DNA of 64,000 nucleotides, from NCBI GenBank assembly GCA_017651315.1, contig JAGCDE010000034.1:44544-108543 (forward strand), written 5' to 3'. This document shows positions 17,867 to 26,025 of the stretch, piece after piece (the stretch's first letter is position 1; every line of letters starts with the position of its first letter). This DNA is from Bacteroidaceae bacterium (GTDB lineage Bacteria > Bacteroidota > Bacteroidia > Bacteroidales > Bacteroidaceae). The notes below the pieces were generated by a model. It saw only the letters and a program-made list of their open reading frames with translations, ran no database searches and was not told where the DNA came from. The translations under genes were made by a program, and so were the position numbers.

Positions 17867-17911
17867 AATCCTTTATTGTTTTAATGTTATTTTGATATCA
17901 TTTTGATATCG

Positions 17912-17942
17912 CAAAAGTACATACATGTTTTGAACGCGCCAA
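17912..17942 (-). promoter_or_regulatory. Promoter of the SPFH operon
   Basis: Minus strand TTG (17942-17940), 20-bp spacer, TACTTTTG (17919-17912), matching the Bacteroidetes consensus, 46 bp above the start at 17866. Confidence 0.6.
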
Positions 17943-18085
17943 GCGTTTTGCAAATTTTAACAAGTTGCGAATTGGAGACAGTCTTTAAGTCGCTTTCTTA
18001 AGACTCGCTCTGCTCGAATAAGCGTCGCAAAGCGTCGAGCGGTTAAAGCGTCCCTTCGGGCCGGGCATCCTGTCGCGCGACTTTC

Positions 18086-18925
18086 TTACTTGAGTCCGTT
18101 CTGGCTGCTGTAGGTAAGGCGGAATCCGTCGCCCTCGGCCATCATGTCGTTGCCGCCGTTGTTGCCGTCGCTCTTTACACCCTGGCGCTTGCCCGTGAGC
18201 AGGTCGTCGCACAGGTTCTTGATATCGGTAACACGCTTGGGGCTCTCTAAGTTGTCGCCGCTGTAGTGTCCGGGATATAGAAAGCGTATATCGTTGTCCT
18301 TCATGTATTTCTCAACCTTTGCAGCCGATGCCTTCACGTTCGATAAATACGTGAACACCAGCAGGTTGGTGGAGCCGAAAGCATCGCCGCTGAATCCGTA
18401 ATGGTTTGCCTTGTCAAAGAATGTGACACTACCCGATGTGTGACCGGGAGTGAACATCACCTCCAGCTTGCGACCTCCCAGGTCAATGGTCTCGCCATCG
18501 GTCAGATGTTTGATCTGGCCCTGGTACCGGCGCTGGCTGTTACGCAGCATCTGCTCATCGGCCGGACCTATCCATACCTCGGGGAACGGCCCTACCCCGC
18601 CCACGTGGTCTCCATGTCCGTGGGTAAGTATCATAGTAACGGGCTTGGATGTGATACCGGCCACAATCTTGTCCAGTCCCGGAACACGGGTGCCTGCATC
18701 GATCAGCACAGCCCGGTCATTGCCCTCCACAAGATAGAGGGACTCGTTATAAGTACGGTGTCCGTTACCAATCCAGGTATGCTCATCAAGTTGGCGGAAC
18801 ACCACCTCATCGTCCTCATAAACCACTTTGCCGCGTAAATCACGGCTGTTGACATCACTACCCTGAGCCATCATGAGCCCGGGAATAAGGCAAAGCAGGA
18901 TTGCTGCAAACTTTATATATTTCAT
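18086..18925 (-). CDS. Secreted metallo-beta-lactamase-fold hydrolase
   Basis: A 279-residue protein with signal peptide MKYIKFAAILLCLIPGLMMAQ; the ATG at 18925 was chosen over a GTG two codons upstream. The zinc-binding set is complete: THGHGDH near residue 104 (HxHxDH), FTPGHTSGS, SGDAFGS and YPGHYSG. This fold covers lactonases, glyoxalase II and beta-lactamases. The long HTWIGNGHRTYNESLYLVEG start resembles general MBL hydrolases rather than a known resistance enzyme, so antibiotic resistance should not be assumed. It is divergent from uup across an 83-bp tandem repeat. Confidence 0.85.
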   Translation of the reverse strand: MKYIKFAAILLCLIPGLMMAQGSDVNSRDLRGKVVYEDDEVVFRQLDEHTWIGNGHRTYNESLYLVEGNDRAVLIDAGTRVPGLDKIVAGITSKPVTMILTHGHGDHVGGVGPFPEVWIGPADEQMLRNSQRRYQGQIKHLTDGETIDLGGRKLEVMFTPGHTSGSVTFFDKANHYGFSGDAFGSTNLLVFTYLSNVKASAAKVEKYMKDNDIRFLYPGHYSGDNLESPKRVTDIKNLCDDLLTGKRQGVKSDGNNGGNDMMAEGDGFRLTYSSQNGLK

Positions 18926-18945
18926 ACGCACATAATTACTGAACG

Positions 18946-18953
18946 CAAATATA
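18946..18953 (-). promoter_or_regulatory. -7 box of the metallo-hydrolase gene
   Basis: Minus strand TATATTTG (18953-18946), consensus, about 20 bp before the start at 18925. Its -33 region falls inside the first unit of the tandem repeat. Confidence 0.55.
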
Positions 18954-19120
18954 GTGCAAGCCGAGAGGAGAAAAAAGAAGTTTACTTATTTTTTATCCCG
19001 AGGCGAAGCCTATATTCAAAGCGAAGCTTTAAATTAGTGCAAGCCGAGAGGAGAAAAAAGAAGTTTACTTATTTTTTTATCCCGAGGCGAAGCCTATATT
19101 CAAAGCGCAGCTTTAAATTA
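18954..19120. repeat. Two tandem 83/84-bp direct repeats in a divergent promoter region
   Basis: Unit 1 (18954-19036) and unit 2 (19037-19120) are identical except for one base substitution (GCGAAGC/GCGCAGC) and one extra T in a T-run. Each unit contains two small hairpins, AGGCGAAGCCT and AAAGCGAAGCTTT, and a purine-rich GAGGAGAAAAAAGAAG stretch. There is no reading frame. The repeat separates the metallo-hydrolase gene from uup. Confidence 0.9.
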
Positions 19121-19168
19121 CTTTTTTTCTTAAGTGTCCCACAATCGGAGGCTTTGGCGGGAATGTGC

Positions 19169-19176
19169 TATCTTTG
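19169..19176 (+). promoter_or_regulatory. -7 box of uup
   Basis: TATCTTTG, consensus -7 box ending only 8 bp before the uup ATG at 19185, implying a very short or absent 5' leader. Confidence 0.5.
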
Positions 19177-19184
19177 CGGTTGGT

Positions 19185-20969
19185 ATGGAGAGTTTTCTGC
19201 AAATAGACGGACTGTGCAAGTCATTCGGCGACCGCGTAATCTTTGACGGTCTCTCACTTAATATAAATCAAGGTGAGAAGGTGGGCCTTATAGCACGCAA
19301 CGGCCAGGGCAAGAGCACCCTTTTAGACGTGATTGCCGGTAAGGCCGATTACCGCAGCGGCACCATCACGTTCCGCCGTGACATCCGCACCGCATATCTG
19401 GTGCAGACTCCTGAATTCCCCAAGGGTGCAAACGTGCTGACTGCCTGTTGTCCGGAGTCCGATGAGGAGAAGCTGCTGCGTGCCCGCCAGCTGCTCACAA
19501 AACTGGGTGTGCCCGATTTTGAAAAGCCCATAGACCTGCTCTCCGGAGGTCAGACCAAGCGAGTGGCATTGGCCCAGGTGCTGATGCAGGAGCCCGATTT
19601 CCTGATTCTGGACGAGCCCACCAACCACCTTGACGTGGAGGTTACGGAGTGGCTGGAGGATTATCTCACGGCCAGCCGCCTGACTCTGTTCATGGTCACT
19701 CATGACCGATACCTGCTGGACCGCGTGTGCAACCGTATCATAGAGATTGATGATTTCCGCGCATACTCCTATCAGGGCAATTACAGTTACTATTTAGAAA
19801 AACGCCAGGAGCGTATAGATGCAGAGTCATCGCAGCGCGAGAGTGACCTCAACCTCTACCGCCGCGAACTGGACTGGATGCGCCGCATGCCCTGCGCCCG
19901 CGGTGGCAAGGCCCGCTACCGCAAGGAGTCGTTCCATCAACTTGAGGAGCGCCTTCAGCACCGCCGTGACGAGCAGAACATGGCACTTGATGTCAAGGCA
20001 TCATACATCGGTAAAAAAATATTTGATATAGAGCACCTTAGCAAGGCGTTCGGTGACACGATAATTCTCAAGGATTTCAGTTACATATTCACCCGATACG
20101 AGAAACTGGGCATAATAGGTGAGAACGGCGTGGGCAAATCCACCTTCCTCAAGCTGCTTTTAGGCATCGAGCAACCCGACAGCGGTGTCATCGGCCGCGG
20201 AACGACTTTGAAAATAGGATACTACTCGCAGGAGGGGCTCAAATTCCCCGAGGAAGCCAAGGTGATTGACGTGGTGACTGCCATTGCCGACCACATAGTC
20301 CTGGATGACGGGCGCCGCATGTCGGCCGGCCAGTTCCTGCAGAAATTCCTCTTTACGCCCAAGACGCAGTACAGTTATGTGAGCAAGCTGAGCGGAGGCG
20401 AGCGCCGACGCCTGTATCTGTGCACCATCCTGATGCAGAGCCCCAATTTCCTGATTCTGGACGAGCCCACCAACGACCTGGACATAATGACGCTCCAGGT
20501 GCTGGAGGAGTACATTGCACAGTTCAAGGGCTGCGTGATTGTGGTATCGCATGACCGGTACTTCATGGACAAGATTGCCGAGCATCTGCTGGTGTTTGAG
20601 GGTGACGGTAAGGTTACCGACTTCCCCTCATCGTACAGCGACTACATGGAATACAAAGTGCTCAAGGAGGATGAGGAGAAAGCCGCCGCAGCCGCGAAAG
20701 CAAAGCCCCAGCCGGATAGCGGCCAAAGCCAGCGCCAACGCCAAAGTTCACCAGACGCCAAACTCACCTTCAAGGAGAAACGCGAGATGGAGCAGATTGA
20801 GCAGGAGCTACAGCAACTGGAAGAGGAGAAAGCCCTGCTTGAGCAGGAACTGAACAGCGGCACCCTGCCCTACGACCAGCTCCAGCAGAAATCCGCCCGC
20901 ATAGGCCAGATAATGGAGCGGACCGACACCATCACCATGCGCTGGCTCGAACTCAGCGAAAAGACCTGA
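19185..20969 (+). CDS. uup: ABC-F ATPase, Uup type
   Basis: A 594-residue soluble double-ABC protein. Domain 1 has Walker A ARNGQGKST, signature LSGGQTKRVAL and Walker B LILDEPTNHLD. Domain 2 has GENGVGKST, LSGGERRRLYL and LILDEPTNDLD. A C-terminal charged coiled coil (REMEQIEQELQQLEEEKALL) ending ERTDTITMRWLELSE marks the Uup/ABCF branch with a DNA- or ribosome-contacting tail. The start MESFLQIDGLCKSFG was chosen because it begins directly with the ABC fold; upstream codons do not. Uup suppresses transposon excision and acts on ribosomes in other bacteria. A broken copy of its tail lies at 27675. Confidence 0.9.
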   Translation: MESFLQIDGLCKSFGDRVIFDGLSLNINQGEKVGLIARNGQGKSTLLDVIAGKADYRSGTITFRRDIRTAYLVQTPEFPKGANVLTACCPESDEEKLLRARQLLTKLGVPDFEKPIDLLSGGQTKRVALAQVLMQEPDFLILDEPTNHLDVEVTEWLEDYLTASRLTLFMVTHDRYLLDRVCNRIIEIDDFRAYSYQGNYSYYLEKRQERIDAESSQRESDLNLYRRELDWMRRMPCARGGKARYRKESFHQLEERLQHRRDEQNMALDVKASYIGKKIFDIEHLSKAFGDTIILKDFSYIFTRYEKLGIIGENGVGKSTFLKLLLGIEQPDSGVIGRGTTLKIGYYSQEGLKFPEEAKVIDVVTAIADHIVLDDGRRMSAGQFLQKFLFTPKTQYSYVSKLSGGERRRLYLCTILMQSPNFLILDEPTNDLDIMTLQVLEEYIAQFKGCVIVVSHDRYFMDKIAEHLLVFEGDGKVTDFPSSYSDYMEYKVLKEDEEKAAAAAKAKPQPDSGQSQRQRQSSPDAKLTFKEKREMEQIEQELQQLEEEKALLEQELNSGTLPYDQLQQKSARIGQIMERTDTITMRWLELSEKT

Positions 20970-21113
20970 CCCCACCCCCTCCAAAGCATTCCGAATCAAT
21001 CCGGAATACAGCCCGGAAAACAAGGCCTGCCCGTGACATCCGGAAGGGTTGAAATATTCCGGAGTACCATGACCGGAGCCGAACCTCCCTGAAACATAAA
21101 AAAATACGGAATG

Positions 21114-21145
21114 TTTGACTTTACTGCATTTATTTCATATATTCG
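21114..21145 (+). promoter_or_regulatory. Bacteroidetes promoter of the GH43-GH54-VKOR operon
   Basis: TTTG (21114-21117), 20-bp spacer, TATATTCG (21138-21145). It lies 24 bp before the ATG at 21170. The rest of 20970-21169 shows only weak ATTCCG/CGGAAT inverted repeats. Confidence 0.62.
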
Positions 21146-21169
21146 CGGTATTATATGATATTATATGCT

Positions 21170-22672
21170 ATGAGAAAATATCTCTTATTACTGACCTCCC
21201 TGATAGCGTCATGCGCGTGGGCGCAGCAGAAAGCGACAGGTAACACGGCCGATGGCCGCAGGTACTGCAATCCTCTGCCTATGGTAATAGGTCCGGGCGG
21301 CAACGCATCGGGCGACGTATCCGTGTTCCGTGACGATGACGGCCGGTACTACATGTTCTGCACCGGAGGCGGCGCATGGCACTCGGACAACATGCTGGAC
21401 TGGGACTTCACGCCCGTACAGAGAGTCCCCGTGGCACCCGATGTAGTCAAGTACCACGGCAAATACTACATGTCCGGCAACGACTGCCCGCTCTATGTGG
21501 CCGACAACCCGCTGGGCCCCTACTCCGTCCTGGGCGAATGGGAGAACACCCCCGATGTGGAGGGCGGCTGGAACGAGCCTTTCGACATGCACATCTTCAT
21601 AGACGATGACAAGCCGTACCTTTTCTATTCAGGCCGCGGCATCAGCGGAATATTCGGAGTGCCCCTCGACCCGGAACACCTGAACCGTTTTGCCGATAAG
21701 CCCACCCACCTGTTCAGTTTCAACAGCGACCATGTATGGGAACGTTACGGCGAGATGAACGAATATACCGGAGTGGCTTGGATAGAAGGCCCCTGGCTAT
21801 TCAAATACAAAGGCAGATATTACATGCAGTATTCGGCATCGGGCACCCAATGGAAAACCTACGCCGAGGGCTACTACACCGCCAAGCACCCGCTGGGCCC
21901 CTACACTTACGCCGACAACAGCCCGCTTCTGCGCAAGACCGACGGTCTGGTGACTGGCACAGCCCACGGCAGCGTGGTGGAAGGACCCGACGGCGGTCTG
22001 TGGCAGTTCTACACCATTGTACTCTCCAACCCGCCCGGAGGCCGCCGCATAGGCATGGACCGCATCGATGTGGACAAGAAGGGCCGCTGGTCTGTACAGA
22101 TTACCGACACCCCCCAGCCCGCTCCCGGAGCAAAGAGCGCCAGGGCATCCCTGCCCGTAACCATCAACAAGATGAACGCCATGAACGCTCTCTCCACATT
22201 CTCGTCACAGCAGCCCGGCCGATACGCATCATACGCTGTTGATAACTCCAGCGGTACCGTATGGGAACCCGACCCCGCCGATAAGCAACCCTCAATAACG
22301 ATAGAGCTGTCGCCTGCTACCCGCTTTGACGAGGTCCAGCTTTTTGACGTGGATGCTGTACGCATTATGTTCAACGGAGGCGGCCGCCGCGGATTCGGAG
22401 GCGGAGGCGGCAGTACCGGAACAGTCTATAAATATAAGGTAGATGTATCGCTTGACGGTGACAACTACACCACCGTCCTGGACAAGACCTCCAACACTGA
22501 GCAGCGCAACACCATATTCGAGGAGTTCAAGCCCGTGGAGGCCAGATTCATCCGCCTCACGGTAACCGAATGGCCCGGCACACAGTTAGGCGTGATAGAA
22601 TTCACGGCTTTCGGCCTGCCAGGCCGTACTGAACCTGCCCGTGTGGCAATCCCGCCAGTAATAACCTACTAA
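21170..22672 (+). CDS. Secreted GH43 enzyme with C-terminal F5/8-type (CBM32-like) domain
   Basis: About 500 residues; MRKYLLLLTSLIASCAWAQ is a signal peptide, and the ATG at 21170 fits it better than the in-frame ATG at 21155. The GH43 beta-propeller covers roughly residues 30-320, with GDVSVFRDDDGRYYMF, MHIFIDDDKPYLFYS and the acid glutamate in WIEGPWLFKY. From about residue 345 an F5/8-type C beta-sandwich follows (SYAVDNSSGTVWEP ... FIRLTVTEWPGTQLGVIEF), interrupted by a Gly/Arg-rich loop GGGRRGFGGGGGS. It likely removes arabinose or xylose side chains and leads an operon with the GH54 gene 11 bp downstream. Confidence 0.87.
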   Translation: MRKYLLLLTSLIASCAWAQQKATGNTADGRRYCNPLPMVIGPGGNASGDVSVFRDDDGRYYMFCTGGGAWHSDNMLDWDFTPVQRVPVAPDVVKYHGKYYMSGNDCPLYVADNPLGPYSVLGEWENTPDVEGGWNEPFDMHIFIDDDKPYLFYSGRGISGIFGVPLDPEHLNRFADKPTHLFSFNSDHVWERYGEMNEYTGVAWIEGPWLFKYKGRYYMQYSASGTQWKTYAEGYYTAKHPLGPYTYADNSPLLRKTDGLVTGTAHGSVVEGPDGGLWQFYTIVLSNPPGGRRIGMDRIDVDKKGRWSVQITDTPQPAPGAKSARASLPVTINKMNAMNALSTFSSQQPGRYASYAVDNSSGTVWEPDPADKQPSITIELSPATRFDEVQLFDVDAVRIMFNGGGRRGFGGGGGSTGTVYKYKVDVSLDGDNYTTVLDKTSNTEQRNTIFEEFKPVEARFIRLTVTEWPGTQLGVIEFTAFGLPGRTEPARVAIPPVITY

Positions 22673-22683
22673 CCTATACACTT

Positions 22684-25600
22684 ATGAAAAAAAACAGTAT
22701 TATCCTGCTGTTGGCCGGTGTGGCGGTGGCACCGGTCATGATTGCCACAGTAGCTGTGGCGGCAGGTGACAACCGTATCCCCGAGCGTCCTGAGGGGCCT
22801 TGCGATGTCTATGCAAAAGGCGGCGCACCATGCGTGGCAGCCCACTCCTCTACACGCGCTCTCTACAAGAGCTATGACGGCCCCCTCTATCAGGTCATGC
22901 GCCAGAGCGACGGCAAGACGCTTGACATAGGCGTTGTCCAGCCATCAGCCGGTGATCCCGGAGGTTATGCCGACGCCGAGGCACAGGACCGTTTCTGTAA
23001 GGACACCTACTGCTGGCTTACCGTCATCTATGACCAGTCAGGCAAGGGCAATCACCTGCAGCAGGCCCCGCGCGGAGGATTCAGCGGTCATGCCATGGGC
23101 GGCTTCAACAACGTTCCTATGGCAGACTGGGCACCCGTAACCATCATGGGACACAAGGTATATGGTGTCTTCATCACCGCCGGAATGGGCCTGCGCTGGA
23201 ACGATGCCCACGGCACCGCAGTCGATGACCAGGCCGAAGGCCAGTACTGGGTGATAAACGGACATCACTACAACACCGGCTGCTGCTTTGACTACGGCAA
23301 CGCCGAGACAGACAGCCGCGATGACGGTGACGGCACCATGGAGACTACCTATTTCGGCAACCAGCCTTCCTGGTATCGCGGACAGGCTCCCGGACCATGG
23401 ATCATGACCGACCAGGAGAATAACCTGGTGGGTTGCGTAAATCCGGATCCTAACGACAAGTACTGCGCCGACCTGCCCAGCATCAGCTGGCGTTTCGTTA
23501 CCGCCACAGCCGACGGAGAGCCTCATCACTGGCGTTCCATGGGCGGCAATGCACAGGGCGGTGACCTGCAGATCATGTATGACGGAGTCCGCATCCAGAA
23601 CCCCCGCAGCAGCTATGACCCCATGCGTAAGCAGGGTGCCATCCTGTTGGGTAACGGAGGTGACAACTCCAACGGCTCATCGGGCACATTCTACGAGGGT
23701 GCCATGACAGCTCCGGGCACATTCCCCACCATCGAGACAAACCAGAAGGTCCAGGCGAATGTGGTGGCCGCAGGCTATGACGTGAACACACTGAGCATAA
23801 GCGGTGCCACCAAAGTCAACAAGCCCAACATGCTTCAGACATTCCAGCCCAAGAGCACCGAGAATACAGCAGTGACATTCACCAACACCACCGGAGCCGA
23901 GATCAACGACCTTGAGATCAGTCTCGTCACTCCCCGCGGCTGGAAGGCTGTTGTTGAGGGCGGCAAGCAGAAAGTCCGCAAGGTGGGTTACACAGTCGCT
24001 CCCGGTCAGACTGTAGTGGTGACGTTCACCGTCACATCGGGCAAGAAGCCTTTCAACGGTGACCTTATAGCCAAGGCTCAGTGGAGCGGACGCCAGGGCA
24101 AGACCGTATGGACGGCATCCGAGAAGGTCCGCAACGTGGCTCCCGTCAAGATAAACGAGTTCCGCATTGCCGACGGCAGCGGTAACCAGACCAACTCTTT
24201 CATTGAGCTTTACAACGCCGGTGACAAGGCTGTCAGCATATCAGGCTGGACACTCACCCACCATGCGGTGAACATCCCCTACTTCTCATCCATAAAGATT
24301 CCATCGGGTACTAAACTGGCTCCCAAGGGGTTCTATCTGCTCGGAATCAGCAACTCCGGACTCTCGGTCGATGCAGTAAAGGGTGACAATGTAATTTATG
24401 TGCGTGACGTGCGTGGCATAGAGGCAGGCCATGAGATAACCATAGGTACCGGAAGCAACGCCGAGACCCGCCGCGTGGCGAAGGTCATAAGCCCGCAACA
24501 GGCTGCTCCTCAGCAGGGCCAGCCCGGACGTGGAGGTATGGGGTTCAACGGCAATCCCACCACGCTGTGGCAACCGCTGCCAGAAGGACCGGTCATCACC
24601 ATTCCGGCAGGCTCGAACAATATTCCGGTCACCAGCACAGCAGGTTTCCAGGTAGGTCAGAAAATGGCCATCGGATACGGTTCGACCTATCCCGCAGTTT
24701 CCAACTCGCTTGAGAAATACGAGGTTGTTACCGTAACCAATGTCGGTAAGCCAGGCACACAGGCATGGCTCTCCGCCGATGCAAAGAAGGGTGACACCAA
24801 CATCAAGGTTTCCAGCACCCAGAACATCACCGCCGGTGACAGGATCCGTCTTGACATTGAGAGTGAGGGTCATGGAGTTGAATGGGTAACAGTGAAGAGT
24901 GTGGGCACCCAGTCATCACGCAGCACCTTTGGCGGCCCGCTCGGCCCCAATGACAATCCCGGTACCGGCCTGGAGTTAGAGGCGCCGCTCAAGTTCGACC
25001 ACTCCTCGAACATGCCGTTCGCAGTCAACGGAACAGGCATCACATTCGAGCCTGCCACCAAGTATGACCACTCCAGCAACGAGCCCGTGCTCCCGCTGGT
25101 CTATGCCATAGAACTTGACAAGGCTCTCTCCAAATCACACGCCATCAATGACGTGGTGCTTGACCCGCAGGTCATGAACGCAGGCTATCACGGCAGTGTT
25201 GAGGCCGACCTCCTCTTCGGCGGTCCCACACTGGACGCTTCCCGTGGCAACATGACCCTCCGCACCGACAAGGGCCTCATAGCCGATGCCCTGAACTACG
25301 GCGGTCTTGTGGATCCCTGGCTCAGCGAAGGCTATCATGAGGATGCCGGTGCAGGTGCCGACGGTTCGTATGCACGTGTCCCGCAGGGAGCACGCGGAGG
25401 AGGCTTCGGAGCACCCGCTGCCACTCAGCCGGCAGGTCCCGACCTGAGCACGTTCCGCTATCCCGACGGATTTGATACCGATGACAACAAGCTGGATTTC
25501 CGCACCGGACAGGCCATGACCATCGCCGCACCCGTAAAGGCTGGCGCAGACAACATCAAGGTGACTTCCGTACAGGGTCTCTCCATCGGCCAGGTCATGT

Positions 25601-26001
25601 ATCTCGGTTCCGGCAACTCGGTTGAGAAAGTGAAGATAGCCACTGTGGGAACCGCCGGTGCCACCACCATCTCGGCCGATGCACCCAAGGGTGAGGTCCG
25701 GATAGCCGTAGCCGGTGCACAAGGTTTCCAGACAGGACAGACTGTACAGATAGGATCCGGGACATACGTGATAAGTGCCGTACAGGCTGCACCCCGCCGT
25801 GGATTCGGTGGCCGTGGCGGCCAGCAGCCCCAGCAGCCCGACTATATCACCCTCGCCTCAGGACTCAACGAGAATGTTCCGGCCGGAACATGGCTGACCG
25901 GCAGCGGAATCACTCTCGGAGCGCCCGTTACGAAAAGCCACGGTGCCGGCGATGCATTCACGGCTACGATGTCTTCTCCCGGAAAACCGAACCTCCAATA
26001 A
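22684..26001 (+). CDS. Large multidomain GH54 alpha-L-arabinofuranosidase
   Basis: An 1105-residue secreted protein. Residues about 38-372 are a GH54 catalytic domain (GPCDVYAKGGAPCVAAHSS ... GGDNSNGSSGTFYEG). Glu245 (TDQENNL) and Asp327 (GGDNSNG) align with the nucleophile and acid/base known from fungal AbfB. Cys40/50, Cys105/110 and Cys200/201 match the three fungal disulfides in spacing. Then follow a NEW3-like domain (about 396-460), a lamin-tail-like domain (INEFRIADGSGNQTN, about 489-565) and several copies of a short module such as NIKVTSVQGLSIGQVMYLG with Gly/Arg/Pro/Gln-rich loops. The fungal-type CBM42 is absent. It releases arabinose from arabinan or arabinoxylan. It sits mid-operon, 24 bp before a VKOR-thioredoxin gene. 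Confidence 0.88.
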   Translation: MKKNSIILLLAGVAVAPVMIATVAVAAGDNRIPERPEGPCDVYAKGGAPCVAAHSSTRALYKSYDGPLYQVMRQSDGKTLDIGVVQPSAGDPGGYADAEAQDRFCKDTYCWLTVIYDQSGKGNHLQQAPRGGFSGHAMGGFNNVPMADWAPVTIMGHKVYGVFITAGMGLRWNDAHGTAVDDQAEGQYWVINGHHYNTGCCFDYGNAETDSRDDGDGTMETTYFGNQPSWYRGQAPGPWIMTDQENNLVGCVNPDPNDKYCADLPSISWRFVTATADGEPHHWRSMGGNAQGGDLQIMYDGVRIQNPRSSYDPMRKQGAILLGNGGDNSNGSSGTFYEGAMTAPGTFPTIETNQKVQANVVAAGYDVNTLSISGATKVNKPNMLQTFQPKSTENTAVTFTNTTGAEINDLEISLVTPRGWKAVVEGGKQKVRKVGYTVAPGQTVVVTFTVTSGKKPFNGDLIAKAQWSGRQGKTVWTASEKVRNVAPVKINEFRIADGSGNQTNSFIELYNAGDKAVSISGWTLTHHAVNIPYFSSIKIPSGTKLAPKGFYLLGISNSGLSVDAVKGDNVIYVRDVRGIEAGHEITIGTGSNAETRRVAKVISPQQAAPQQGQPGRGGMGFNGNPTTLWQPLPEGPVITIPAGSNNIPVTSTAGFQVGQKMAIGYGSTYPAVSNSLEKYEVVTVTNVGKPGTQAWLSADAKKGDTNIKVSSTQNITAGDRIRLDIESEGHGVEWVTVKSVGTQSSRSTFGGPLGPNDNPGTGLELEAPLKFDHSSNMPFAVNGTGITFEPATKYDHSSNEPVLPLVYAIELDKALSKSHAINDVVLDPQVMNAGYHGSVEADLLFGGPTLDASRGNMTLRTDKGLIADALNYGGLVDPWLSEGYHEDAGAGADGSYARVPQGARGGGFGAPAATQPAGPDLSTFRYPDGFDTDDNKLDFRTGQAMTIAAPVKAGADNIKVTSVQGLSIGQVMYLGSGNSVEKVKIATVGTAGATTISADAPKGEVRIAVAGAQGFQTGQTVQIGSGTYVISAVQAAPRRGFGGRGGQQPQQPDYITLASGLNENVPAGTWLTGSGITLGAPVTKSHGAGDAFTATMSSPGKPNLQ

Positions 26002-26025
26002 CAGACCGGTTTGGAAAGGCAAGAC

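Noticed and set aside
18086-18925. Antibiotic-resistance beta-lactamase
   Set aside because: The fold is metallo-beta-lactamase, but the sequence around the zinc site resembles general hydrolases; no resistance-specific features or mobile context.
22684-26001. Type IX secretion C-terminal domain on the GH54 protein
   Set aside because: The last residues (KSHGAGDAFTATMSSPGKPN) lack the conserved strands and GxY/KxxxK features of that signal.
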